From Hydrogenimonas sp. (lineage in GTDB: Bacteria; Campylobacterota; Campylobacteria; Campylobacterales; Hydrogenimonadaceae), in assembly GCA_003945285.1 (NCBI GenBank), contig AP019005.1, positions 1 through 64,000 of the forward strand: 64,000 nucleotides of DNA, written 5' to 3'. The notes beneath the pieces are model-generated. The model was not told where the DNA came from. It was given only the letters and a program-made list of their open reading frames with translations, and did no database searches. Below are positions 1 to 10,477 of the stretch, piece by piece. How positions within the stretch are numbered: position 1 is the first letter of the stretch; the number at the start of each line of letters is the position of its first letter. The translations under genes were made by a program, and so were the position numbers.

Positions 1-82
1 AAATCGATTTTTCACACTTTCATAACCTTATTTTAACGAAGATGAGATAAAATATTCACATACTTTATTCACAGGTTGAAAA
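1..82. promoter_or_regulatory. oriC: Part of oriC upstream of dnaA: DnaA-box cluster
   Basis: Three DnaA-box-like nonamers lie on the same strand just before dnaA: TTTTTCACA at 8-16, ATATTCACA at 52-60 and TTATTCACA at 65-73; the last fits the Campylobacterota consensus TTATTCAC. The stretch is AT-rich. In this phylum oriC is commonly next to dnaA and may be split into parts on both sides of the gene. The window starts inside the region, so its left limit is not visible. The boxes may also autoregulate dnaA. Seen: the boxes. Inferred: origin function. Confidence 0.65.
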
Positions 83-1414
83 ATGCTCGGAAACCAGATT
101 TTGGAACTATTGAAGCAGGAGATTCCGCAGATTGAATATGAGCGCTACATAAAGCAGCTACAATATGACGAAGAGGCTTCAAGGTCCGATATAGCGGTAT
201 TTTATGCACCTAATCCGATTATAGCCAGATGGGTCGGTACCAGATATGCCCAGAAGCTCTCCCACCTTTTCGAACTTAAAACGGGTGTCAAGCCGAATGT
301 TGTGGTGGAGGTAAAGAACAGGAAAAAAGGGCTATCCGCCGCGAAAAGAAGTGAATTGTCCGAAACCGCCGCGAAGAGTACGGCCAAGAGTACTATTTTG
401 AATCCCTCATACACTTTCGAGAGCTTCGTGGTCGGAAGCTCCAACCAGTTCGCCTATACTGCCGCTTTGAGGGTGGCCGAAAAACCGGGCGAGCAGTACA
501 ACCCCCTATTCATATACGGCGGAGCCGGTCTCGGAAAGACCCACCTCCTTCACGCTATAGGAAACTTCAATCTCCAAAGAGGCAAACAGGTCATTTTCAC
601 CTCTTTGGAGCAGTTCATGAACCAGTTTACCCACCATCTGAGAAACCATACGATGGACCGCTTCAGAGACAAATACAGAAGCTGCGACATACTTCTTCTG
701 GACGACATCCAGTTTCTCAGCCGCAAAGAGGAGACCCAAAAAGAGCTCTTCCACACATTCAACGAGCTTCACGGCGCCGGCAAACAGATAGTTATGACTT
801 CCGACCAGCACCCGAAAAAGATCGCCGGGCTCGAAGAGAGGCTCAGAAGCCGCTTCGAATGGGGACTGATAGTCGACATACAGCCCCCTGAACTGGAGAC
901 AAAGATAGCTATCATAAAGAAGAAGTGCGAACTGAACGGCATACACCTAGACAACGACATAGTCAACTACATAGCTGCCAACATGGGCAACAACATAAGA
1001 GAGATAGAGGGGATAATCATACAGCTGAACGCCTTTGCGAATATGATGAACCAGAATATAACCCTGGAGTTTGCGCAAAACGTTGTCAAAAACCAGCTCA
1101 AAGAGCGCATAGAAAATATAACCATCGACGATATAGTGAAAGTCGTATCTAAAGAGCTAAACGTAAAACCGAGCGAGATAAAGAGCAAAAGCAGAAGCAA
1201 GAATATCGTCGCGGCAAGACGGATCGTTATATATCTGGCAAGGTCTCTGACACCGAACTCAATGCCGAGCCTCGCCCAATATTTCGGGATGAAAGACCAT
1301 ACCGCCGTAAGCCATGCCATGAAGAAGATAAACGAACTGATGGACAAGGATGAGACATTCAAAGCGAAAGTGGAGGAGCTGAACCACAAGATAACTTCAG
1401 CAACTTCGCAGTAG
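83..1414 (+). CDS. dnaA: Chromosomal replication initiator protein DnaA
   Basis: Binds DnaA boxes at oriC and opens the duplex for DnaB loading. The 443-residue product has the family's full layout: N-terminal DnaB-interaction domain (about 1-75), a short variable linker, an AAA+ ATPase core with Walker A GGAGLGKTHLL near residue 146 and Walker B LLLDDIQF near 210, and a C-terminal helix-turn-helix with the DnaA signature around DHTAVSHAMKKI near residue 412. The ATG at 83 follows the DnaA boxes closely; the Shine-Dalgarno is weak. dnaN follows after 230 bases, the usual order at a bacterial origin. Confidence 0.98.
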   Translation: MLGNQILELLKQEIPQIEYERYIKQLQYDEEASRSDIAVFYAPNPIIARWVGTRYAQKLSHLFELKTGVKPNVVVEVKNRKKGLSAAKRSELSETAAKSTAKSTILNPSYTFESFVVGSSNQFAYTAALRVAEKPGEQYNPLFIYGGAGLGKTHLLHAIGNFNLQRGKQVIFTSLEQFMNQFTHHLRNHTMDRFRDKYRSCDILLLDDIQFLSRKEETQKELFHTFNELHGAGKQIVMTSDQHPKKIAGLEERLRSRFEWGLIVDIQPPELETKIAIIKKKCELNGIHLDNDIVNYIAANMGNNIREIEGIIIQLNAFANMMNQNITLEFAQNVVKNQLKERIENITIDDIVKVVSKELNVKPSEIKSKSRSKNIVAARRIVIYLARSLTPNSMPSLAQYFGMKDHTAVSHAMKKINELMDKDETFKAKVEELNHKITSATSQ

Positions 1415-1644
1415 CGTATGCCTGATGATCACCGATTCCTCTTCAAGTGCGGATTTGGGGGTAGAATCGATATTTATTTTGACGGGAAAAAAAGATATAA
1501 TAGGTTCCAGTGAAAAAAGGTGAAAAGATTTGTAACTGAGCCATATTTCAAATCGCCCTGTCAAGGCGGTACCGGACCGCTTTTTCACAAAAACACGGCA
1601 AACGACTACTGCTACTAAAACTATTAAAAAACAAAGGAGCTCCG
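1415..1644. promoter_or_regulatory. dnaA-dnaN spacer: possible second oriC part and dnaN promoter
   Basis: This gene-free spacer is AT-rich in its middle. It holds one DnaA-box-like nonamer, TTTTTCACA, at 1581-1589, and a TATAAT hexamer at 1496-1501 that could be the -10 box for dnaN; no convincing -35 box is at the right distance, which is common for sigma-70 promoters in this phylum. In Helicobacter pylori the unwinding element lies downstream of dnaA, so this spacer is a candidate for that part of the origin. Only the motifs are seen; the role is inferred. Confidence 0.4.
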
Positions 1645-2712
1645 ATGAGACTTGCTGTAGCCAAAAGCACGCTCGAATCACTGCTTATCAATCTTCAACC
1701 CTTTCTCGAAAAGAAGGATACATCTCAGATCACTTCACACATACTGCTGATGGCCAAAGATAACGGATTGACAGCAAAAGCTACCGATCAGGAGATCGGG
1801 CTTACGATAGAGACCGAACATGTAAGCATACAGCTGGACGGAAAGGCTACGGCAAACGGTAAGAAACTTCTGGATATCGTAAGAATACTCAAAGAGGGCG
1901 ACATCATACTCGAAACACTTGAAGATACCCTGCATATAAAGCAGGAGAACTCCAGGTTCAAGCTTCCGATGTTCAATGCGGATGAGTTTCCATCTTTTCC
2001 GGATGTTGACGACCTTCCCTCCATAGAGCTAGACTCCATGAAACTTATACAGATGTTCAAAAAGGTCTCTCCCGCCATAGATACGAACAACCCGAAATAT
2101 GAGCTCAACGGTGCACTTCTGAATGTAAAGGAGAACGAGATAGATATAGTCGGTACCGATACCAGACGCCTTGCAATCGGAAAGATAGAGAACAGCAGCG
2201 GAACGACCCTCTCCATGATAATCCCCAAAAAGGCCATCATAGAGATACAAAAGCTCTTTTTCGACCAGATAGAGATACATTACGACGAGACGAATCTCAT
2301 CATCACAGCCCCGGGGTACTACTTCTTTACACGTCTCATAAACGGAAAATATCCCGATTACGAGCGTATAATTCCAAAAAGCGTAAAATACTCCCTTACG
2401 CTTCCGAAAAGCAAAATAGTCGAGGCTATAAAACAGATAACGACGATCTCCCAGGAGATCAAAATGACATTCGAGCCGAACTCGATAGTATTCAAGAGTC
2501 TCGGAGACGAAAACTCTGAAGCGCAGACCGAGATAGCGGTGGAGACTGGATTTGAAAACAGATTCGTTCTTGCCGTGAACAGCAGATATCTTCTCGATTT
2601 CCTGAGCAATATAGATACAGAAACCTTTACGATGGGTCTAAACGAACCCAATCTTCCGTTCATTGTCGAAAGCGGAAACTTCTCGACAGTCATAATGCCA
2701 ATTATCATTTAA
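1645..2712 (+). CDS. dnaN: DNA polymerase III beta subunit (sliding clamp)
   Basis: Forms the ring-shaped dimer that tethers DNA polymerase III to the template. The 355-residue product matches the family's length and three-fold clamp layout, opening with MRLAVAKSTLESLL and ending with the typical short clamp C-terminus (VIMPIII). The start at 1645 has a clear AAAGGAG ribosome-binding site about 6 bases upstream. gyrB follows after 12 bases, so dnaN and gyrB are probably co-transcribed. Confidence 0.97.
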   Translation: MRLAVAKSTLESLLINLQPFLEKKDTSQITSHILLMAKDNGLTAKATDQEIGLTIETEHVSIQLDGKATANGKKLLDIVRILKEGDIILETLEDTLHIKQENSRFKLPMFNADEFPSFPDVDDLPSIELDSMKLIQMFKKVSPAIDTNNPKYELNGALLNVKENEIDIVGTDTRRLAIGKIENSSGTTLSMIIPKKAIIEIQKLFFDQIEIHYDETNLIITAPGYYFFTRLINGKYPDYERIIPKSVKYSLTLPKSKIVEAIKQITTISQEIKMTFEPNSIVFKSLGDENSEAQTEIAVETGFENRFVLAVNSRYLLDFLSNIDTETFTMGLNEPNLPFIVESGNFSTVIMPIII

Positions 2713-2724
2713 GGAATCCGATAG

Positions 2725-5043
<2,319 letters not shown>

Positions 5044-5046
5044 CCG

Positions 5047-6486
5047 ATGCTCTATTCCGAATCTCAAGAGAGGGCCAGACGCTTCAGACTGGCCCTTCGT
5101 ATGGGTATCCCGATACTCCTTCTTGTCGGCGTCATACTCATATATATACTCAAACAGGCAAAACTTGAGCTATCCGGCTTGGATATCGTACTGATCCTGG
5201 CAGTACTCTTCATATCTACCTACTTTCTCTTTTTCCTCATAAATCTTGGACAGGCCGAAACATACATAGACAGGATGACGGGCGCATTCAATCGCAAATC
5301 ACTACTGCGGACTCTGAACGAGAGAATGAAAGCGCAACAGCCATACACTATAGTGCTGTTGCGACTGGACAACCTGCCTTTTATAAACGACCACTACGGT
5401 ATAGACCGGGCCGACAGGATGTTGAGGGTCTTTGTCCATATGCTTGATGAGTTTTTGAGACTCAATGAAGTAAAGGAGGCGGTAATAGGCCGTTACCATG
5501 GAGGAGATTTTATAGTCGGTCTGCATTTGCCGGTACAAAAGAGCCTCCAACTTATGGAGGCGTTTGAATCTACATATCAGGAGATAGGACATATTTCTGT
5601 AGAGTACAAATTTTTAGCTATGGAGATGGATACGGCTTCAGACCTTACTACCCTGATAAACCATCTCTACGACACAATGTCACAGCATAAGAGCTTATCT
5701 TTGCCGAAGCAGAAGAGTGAAAAGAGGATCAACCCTGGAACTCTGGAACGTGAGATTTCAGATGCGATCGACGGCAAAAGAGTTATTCTTCACTATATAC
5801 CGACTCTAAATACTAATACCAAAGAGGTCGATCTTTTCGAAGTGGGAGTGAAGCTGGAGACGGAACAGAGCGGCATACTGCCCCCGAAGAAGTTCATACC
5901 GGTCGTCAACAGGCTGGGGCTCGAGAGAAAATTTGACGAGACGCTGTTTCAGGCTATATGCAAAGATGCCGTAAAAGTAAGAGATAACCTGAAATTCAGC
6001 TTCAACATATCCCCCTTTTCTCTGCGTAACGAATCATTCGTGGAGAGTATCAAAAAGATAGCGGGAGAAGAAGGCGTATCATACGACCGCATGATAATAG
6101 AGCTTTTCGAGAACAGACCCATAAAGGATATAAAACGGTACAAAGTGATACTGGATGAGCTCAGAGAGCTCGGTATGGAGTTCGCTCTCGACAATTTCGG
6201 AGCTCAGAATGCAAGTTTCGAATATATTAAAAGATTGCCGGTGGATATGGTACAGTTCGACAGAGAGTTTACAGTCTCATACGGCAACCCAAAAATAGCG
6301 GCGCTTCTTTCGGCCTATATAAAAGCGTGCAGAAGTATGGAGATCAAGACTCTTGTCAAATGGGTCGATAATGAAGAGAGCCTGCAGCGTTTCACCGCTC
6401 TGGGGGTAGACTACCTGCAGGGATTCGCTGTTTCAAACCGCCCGCTTGACAGTGAGATGCTTACAAAAAAATATGGAGGAGAGTAG
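5047..6486 (+). CDS. Membrane protein with degenerate GGDEF and EAL domains
   Basis: Probably a c-di-GMP-related or structural regulator without enzyme activity. Two hydrophobic helices (about residues 20-36 and 44-66) precede a GGDEF-like domain (about 75-200) whose signature reads GGDFI instead of GGDEF/GGEEF, and an EAL-like domain (about 235-475) where the catalytic EAL is replaced by EVGVKL and the later metal-binding motif reads DNFGAQ rather than DDFG. NISPFSL and the helix-rich C-terminus keep the EAL fold recognisable. The ATG lies 3 bases after the gyrB stop, so it is likely co-transcribed with gyrB. Loss of activity is inferred from the missing residues. Confidence 0.85.
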   Translation: MLYSESQERARRFRLALRMGIPILLLVGVILIYILKQAKLELSGLDIVLILAVLFISTYFLFFLINLGQAETYIDRMTGAFNRKSLLRTLNERMKAQQPYTIVLLRLDNLPFINDHYGIDRADRMLRVFVHMLDEFLRLNEVKEAVIGRYHGGDFIVGLHLPVQKSLQLMEAFESTYQEIGHISVEYKFLAMEMDTASDLTTLINHLYDTMSQHKSLSLPKQKSEKRINPGTLEREISDAIDGKRVILHYIPTLNTNTKEVDLFEVGVKLETEQSGILPPKKFIPVVNRLGLERKFDETLFQAICKDAVKVRDNLKFSFNISPFSLRNESFVESIKKIAGEEGVSYDRMIIELFENRPIKDIKRYKVILDELRELGMEFALDNFGAQNASFEYIKRLPVDMVQFDREFTVSYGNPKIAALLSAYIKACRSMEIKTLVKWVDNEESLQRFTALGVDYLQGFAVSNRPLDSEMLTKKYGGE

Positions 6487-6489
6487 AAG

Positions 6490-6879
6490 ATGCGCTACGG
6501 TGAAGAGATAGTCGCCTCATTCGATGTAGACAAAGATCTGGAGATATGGCCGAACAAATTCCAAAAAAACTATAAAATAACCGTAACCCTGCCGGAGTTC
6601 AGCTGTCTCTGCCCCAGAAGCGGGTACCCGGACTACGCCACTTTTACGCTCGAATATATCCCTGACCTGTGGGTTGTGGAGCTGAAAGCCGTTAAACTAT
6701 ACATAAACTCCTTCAGAAACAGACACATAAGCCATGAAGAGAGCGCGAACGAAGTCTTCGATGTTCTATATCAGAAGCTGGAGCCGAGATGGATGAAACT
6801 GACGGCCGACTTCAACCCGCGCGGAAATGTCCACACACTCATCGAAATAGACAGCGAACTGTTCGAAAAGGAGAAGTGA
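6490..6879 (+). CDS. queF: NADPH-dependent 7-cyano-7-deazaguanine reductase QueF
   Basis: Reduces preQ0 to preQ1 in queuosine biosynthesis. The 129-residue length marks the short type I (YkvM-like) form. FSCLCPRSGYPDYA near residues 38-51 contains the family's nucleophilic Cys (in LCP) and the proton-donor Asp (in PDYA); ELKAVKLYINSFRNR near residue 65 is the QueF nitrile-binding motif, with the family glutamate. The start codon is 3 bases after the upstream stop. No other queuosine genes are in the window. Confidence 0.95.
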   Translation: MRYGEEIVASFDVDKDLEIWPNKFQKNYKITVTLPEFSCLCPRSGYPDYATFTLEYIPDLWVVELKAVKLYINSFRNRHISHEESANEVFDVLYQKLEPRWMKLTADFNPRGNVHTLIEIDSELFEKEK

Positions 6880-6883
6880 CCGT

Positions 6884-7483
6884 ATGGCCAGGATCTATTT
6901 TTTCGCTTTTTTGACTCTCTCAATTCTTATATTTTCCGGCTGTGAAACCACCAATCAAAAACCCAGGGTCATAGAGAGAGAACAGGGAAAAATCGACTAC
7001 GCCAAATCCATCCTTGGCCAGAAGAGCAGAACTGAAGCGAAAGATCTTAAAAAGATGGAACTGGAGTCCCAAAAGGAGATAGCCAGAATAGAGATGCAGA
7101 AGGCCATAGAGGTAGAGAGAGTGAAGGCGGAGGCGAAAAAAGCCGAAATCCAAAGCAGAAAAGAGATAGAGCTGAAAAAAGCGGAGCTCAAAAAGAGTGA
7201 AATCGAGAAAGAGAGGAGTGAAAACAGCCTCTTTGTTATAGTTACAGTTCTCTTTCTTGCCGTTTTGAGTACACTTCTTTACAGACTATTCAGAGAACAC
7301 CAAAGAACCAAACTTCAGCTTCATAAAGAGAGAATGGCACACGAAGCGAATATGAAAGAGAAAGAGCTTCAGGCTAAGATAGTTGAAAAACTGATAGAGG
7401 CAGCCGGAAGCGGAAAACTGACCCCCGAACAGCACGAACGCCTCATGAACTCACTGCATAACAGACAGATTCCGTATAGATAA
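6884..7483 (+). CDS. Putative lipoprotein with long coiled coil and an internal membrane helix
   Basis: No family recognised. The 199-residue product starts with a lipoprotein-type signal ending at FSGC (Cys about residue 20), followed by a charged Lys/Glu coiled coil (about 40-110), a clear transmembrane helix (about 115-133), then a second charged helical segment ending in a short EF-hand-like or SHOCT-like tail (SGKLTPEQHERLMN). A lipid anchor plus a separate transmembrane helix is unusual: if both are used the coiled coil sits in the periplasm and the tail in the cytoplasm. The start is 4 bases after queF. Confidence 0.6.
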   Translation: MARIYFFAFLTLSILIFSGCETTNQKPRVIEREQGKIDYAKSILGQKSRTEAKDLKKMELESQKEIARIEMQKAIEVERVKAEAKKAEIQSRKEIELKKAELKKSEIEKERSENSLFVIVTVLFLAVLSTLLYRLFREHQRTKLQLHKERMAHEANMKEKELQAKIVEKLIEAAGSGKLTPEQHERLMNSLHNRQIPYR

Positions 7484-7581
7484 TTTTTTACCAGATAAAG
7501 AGTTTGCTGTGCCGAATAGCCAGTCTACTGCACTGTATCAAATAAGAGTTGGTTTTGCGGAGAGTCAACTTGTTGTAGTTA

Positions 7582-7657
7582 TGGTGGAGCATAGCGGGCT
7601 CGAACCGCTGACCTCCTCGCTGCCAGCGAGGCGCTCTCCCAGCTGAGCTAATGCCCC
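7582..7657 (-). tRNA. tRNA-Ala(GGC)
   Basis: Read on the minus strand the 76 bases fold into a full cloverleaf: acceptor GGGGCAT pairs with ATGCTCC (giving a G3-U70 pair, the alanine identity element), D-arm GCTCAGCTGGGAGAGC, anticodon loop CTGGCAG with anticodon GGC, T-arm with GGTTCGAGCC, discriminator A, and an encoded CCA end. It sits downstream of the dnaG and PP-loop genes on the same strand. Confidence 0.97.
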
Positions 7658-7693
7658 ACACGCTGTGAGAGTCGAATTTTAATTCAACTCTGC

Positions 7694-8674
7694 TTAAGCG
7701 TTGATAAAATATTTTTGTGCCGGAGCCTTGGAGTCGTAGGGTTTGACGCTAATAACTTCGTCGCCTACGGCCACTTCGTAGCTCTCTTCGGGTTTTGTCT
7801 TGCCGTATGTGGCCGTGAGTTTCGCGGCCAGCTCCTTGTCGCTGTCGCTGGCGTTCGCGCTTATGGCAGAGACAGGGCCTATGGCGTTTAGAAGCTTTAT
7901 CTTTCTGTATTTGGGCGTTATGGCTGCCTCTATCATTTCGTTATCCTCTTTATGGCGCCCTATCACCAGCTTCGCCCCGTCCGGCAGCCTCAGGTGTCTT
8001 CCGTACTTGAGAAGCTGGATATCGGCTACTTCGAGTCTGTCGTACTTTATGAACTCGCTTATCTTTTTAGAAAAGTTTTCATCTGTAAGCAGACATCCGC
8101 CACCCGGTTTTTCGAAATCTTTGAGTCCTATCTCTTCAGCCATTTTCAGCTGGATTTCGCGGTTTCTGCCCGAAATTCCCAGGAGCTTCTCTCTATCTAC
8201 CCAACCTTCCCGTTCCGGAAGCGTAGGAGGAAGCAGTTTGGCGCTCAAGGGCCTTAATAGAAGATCCTGCGTTTCGGATAGGTTCGTTACAAGGTCCAGA
8301 GCTTCCCTGCGCTGACTCATGGGGCGCTGCCCGACAACTTCGCCGCTTATGAGAAAACTCGCTCCCCACTCCTCCATCAGGTCTCTTGCGATTCTGAACA
8401 TGTTTCCGTGGCAGTCGATGCAGGGGTTGAAGTTTTTGCCGTATCCATATTTGGGATCGAAGAGTATATCGCGAAGGTACTGGTCCTTTATGTCCAGAAT
8501 GCGCAGCTCCGCCCCCACCTGGTCGCACATATTCTGCATATGCGCTTTTCTGCTTTTCGTACTCCCGAAGCCTATGTCCAGATTGAGAGCGATTACGTCG
8601 ATTCCCTGGTCGATTATGAGCTTCATCGACAGCGTGCTGTCGAGTCCGCCGCTAAAGAGTGCTATGGCTTTCAT
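7694..8674 (-). CDS. PP-loop ATPase related to tRNA thiolation enzymes (ThiI/MnmA-like)
   Basis: The 326-residue product begins with a PP-loop, LFSGGLDSTLS (residues 7-17), which binds ATP and adenylates a substrate. It keeps a Cys pair in NPCIDCH (about residue 82), placed like the catalytic Cys region of MnmA, then ISGEVVGQRPMSQ. The C-terminal third may be an NFACT-R-type RNA-binding domain. This points to tRNA sulfuration or a similar adenylation, but the exact substrate is not shown by the sequence. Its start overlaps the end of dnaG by 23 bases, so the two are translationally coupled. Confidence 0.65.
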   Translation of the reverse strand: MKAIALFSGGLDSTLSMKLIIDQGIDVIALNLDIGFGSTKSRKAHMQNMCDQVGAELRILDIKDQYLRDILFDPKYGYGKNFNPCIDCHGNMFRIARDLMEEWGASFLISGEVVGQRPMSQRREALDLVTNLSETQDLLLRPLSAKLLPPTLPEREGWVDREKLLGISGRNREIQLKMAEEIGLKDFEKPGGGCLLTDENFSKKISEFIKYDRLEVADIQLLKYGRHLRLPDGAKLVIGRHKEDNEMIEAAITPKYRKIKLLNAIGPVSAISANASDSDKELAAKLTATYGKTKPEESYEVAVGDEVISVKPYDSKAPAQKYFINA

Positions 8675-10307
8675 AAGGCACCAGTTCTCCTCTTTTCAGT
8701 TTATGTATGTACTCTCTGTATTTGCGCAGATAGAACATCTTCTTTTCGATGGGAAGTTTATCATATTTTTTTATAATGTCAAGAGCCTTTTCGTAGTATC
8801 TTCTCAAAAAGTAGATAAGCTGTTTTTTGAGCTCCTCTTCACTGTATATCTTTATGGAGTCGTCGAAGTCTATCTGCAGCAGTTCGCTGTTCTCCTCCCC
8901 CTTTATGAGCGCTTCGAACGCATCTTTATGTCTCTGGAACATCGAGACATCCATCATATCCAGAACCATATCCGTAAGGGTCGGTGTCTTGAGAAGTGTC
9001 TTTATTATGCTCTTTTCCGCGATATCGGAGAGGGTCAGGATAGAGTGTTGCGGTGTGCGGGACTCTCCGGCGGTTCCGCTTTTGAGTCTGGCGCTGCTGA
9101 TACCGAGAAGAGAGGAGGCGTAGGGGAGGTACTCCTCCTGCATGAAGGGAGAGAGTGAGCCGATATAGCTCCTGAGGGCGTTGAAAACCTCCTCTTTCCC
9201 TTTTGGGGTATGGATATTTGCGGAGGATACCATCCTGTCTATGGCAAACTTCGCAAAAGGTATTGGTGAAGCGAAAAGCGATTCGATGAGGTCGGCGCTC
9301 CCGGCGTTTACCATATCGGCGGGGTCCATTCCCCCCTCGAAGAGTACAACCCCTCCGTCGAAGTTGTGGCGGCTCAGAAGAAGAGCCGCCTTCATCGCCG
9401 CATTGACTCCCGCGGTGTCGCCGTCGTACGCCACGATCACTTCGGGCTCTCCCTTCTTCAGAAGCGGCAGGTGCTCGTTCGTAAGAGCCGTTCCGAGAGT
9501 CGCGACAGCCGTCTGGAAACCTGCCTGGTGAAGCATTATGACATCCATATACCCTTCGACCACGACAAGACGCTTTTTGCGGTAGATCTGCTCCTTGGCG
9601 ATGTGGTAGCCGTAGAGCAGGCGCGATTTGTTGAAGAGTTTCGTCTGGGGGGAGTTGATATATTTTGCGGGGTGGTTCCCCATAGTGCGGCCGCCGAATC
9701 CTACCGGCATCCCCGAAGGGGAAAAGATTGGAAATATAACACGGTCGATGAGCCTTGCATAGTAACGTCCGCGTTCACTCCCGACGATTCCCACCTCTTC
9801 GGCCTTTTGCAGAGGAATCATTGTACGGTGCAAAAAGGCCAGCGTCTCTTCGCCGGACGGGGCGTAGCCGAGTTCGAACTTCTCTATACTAGCAAGCGAA
9901 ACCCCCCTCTTTTCGAGGTACTCCCTAGCTCTTTCGTTCCGCTCCAGTTCGGCCCGGTACCACCTGCCGACGGCCTCCAGAATCCTCCGTTCGCTGTTGC
10001 CGCTCTTTTCACCTTTCGTGTATCTGAGAGTAAAGTTGTACTGGGAGGCAAGCTTCTCTATCGCCTCCGGGTAGCTCAGCTTCTCGAACTCCATAAGAAA
10101 TTTGATCGCATCTCCGCCTGCACCGCATCCGAAACATTTGTAGAGCTGTTTGGAGGGGCTTACGACGAAACTGGGACTATTTTCGTCATGAAAGGGGCAG
10201 AGCCCTTGGAAGTTGGAGCCGCTCTTTTTGAGTTCCACATAGTTGCCTACCACATCAACTATGTCGACTGTCTGCTTGAGCTGCTCTATGGAGTTGTTAT
10301 CTATCAT
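8652..10307 (-). CDS. dnaG: DNA primase DnaG
   Basis: Makes RNA primers for lagging-strand synthesis. The 551-residue product has an N-terminal zinc-binding domain (LCPFHDENSPSF and KCFGCGAGGDA, about residues 36-67), the catalytic core with the TOPRIM motifs VVEGYMDVI (about 250) and VAYDGDTAG (about 295), and a C-terminal helical DnaB-binding domain. Length and order fit Campylobacterota primases. The ATG at 10307 is on the minus strand; the end overlaps the PP-loop gene. Confidence 0.97.
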   Translation of the reverse strand: MIDNNSIEQLKQTVDIVDVVGNYVELKKSGSNFQGLCPFHDENSPSFVVSPSKQLYKCFGCGAGGDAIKFLMEFEKLSYPEAIEKLASQYNFTLRYTKGEKSGNSERRILEAVGRWYRAELERNERAREYLEKRGVSLASIEKFELGYAPSGEETLAFLHRTMIPLQKAEEVGIVGSERGRYYARLIDRVIFPIFSPSGMPVGFGGRTMGNHPAKYINSPQTKLFNKSRLLYGYHIAKEQIYRKKRLVVVEGYMDVIMLHQAGFQTAVATLGTALTNEHLPLLKKGEPEVIVAYDGDTAGVNAAMKAALLLSRHNFDGGVVLFEGGMDPADMVNAGSADLIESLFASPIPFAKFAIDRMVSSANIHTPKGKEEVFNALRSYIGSLSPFMQEEYLPYASSLLGISSARLKSGTAGESRTPQHSILTLSDIAEKSIIKTLLKTPTLTDMVLDMMDVSMFQRHKDAFEALIKGEENSELLQIDFDDSIKIYSEEELKKQLIYFLRRYYEKALDIIKKYDKLPIEKKMFYLRKYREYIHKLKRGELVPYESHSTL

Positions 10308-10399
10308 TGTTTTATTATATAATATCTGACCTTACATATCGTACGGCTGTGCCGTGCCGGTTTTGTACGGTCGGAAACGAGGAGCACGCCATGTGCCCG

Positions 10400-10459
10400 G
10401 TGAGTAGTGAGTAGTGAGTAGCCCCCGGCTCTACCTACTACCCACTACCCACTACCCAC
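10400..10459. repeat. Heptad palindrome (copy D): GTGAGTA x3 and TACCCAC x3
   Basis: Three exact tandem GTGAGTA units at 10400-10420 face three exact TACCCAC units at 10439-10459, with an 18-base loop that is rich in C and G. TACCCAC reads GTGGGTA on the other strand, so the arms match except at the same fourth position of each heptad. It lies in the gap between the divergent dnaG and TPR-protein genes. It has the same design as the palindromes in the rRNA operon spacers but a different unit sequence. Function unknown. Confidence 0.8.
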
Positions 10460-10477
10460 TTTATAAAAGGTCGGTAA

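Noticed and set aside
7484-7581. Possible terminator after the lipoprotein gene or the tRNA
   Set aside because: AGTTG/CAACT pairs exist but the stem is too short and no T-run follows in either direction.
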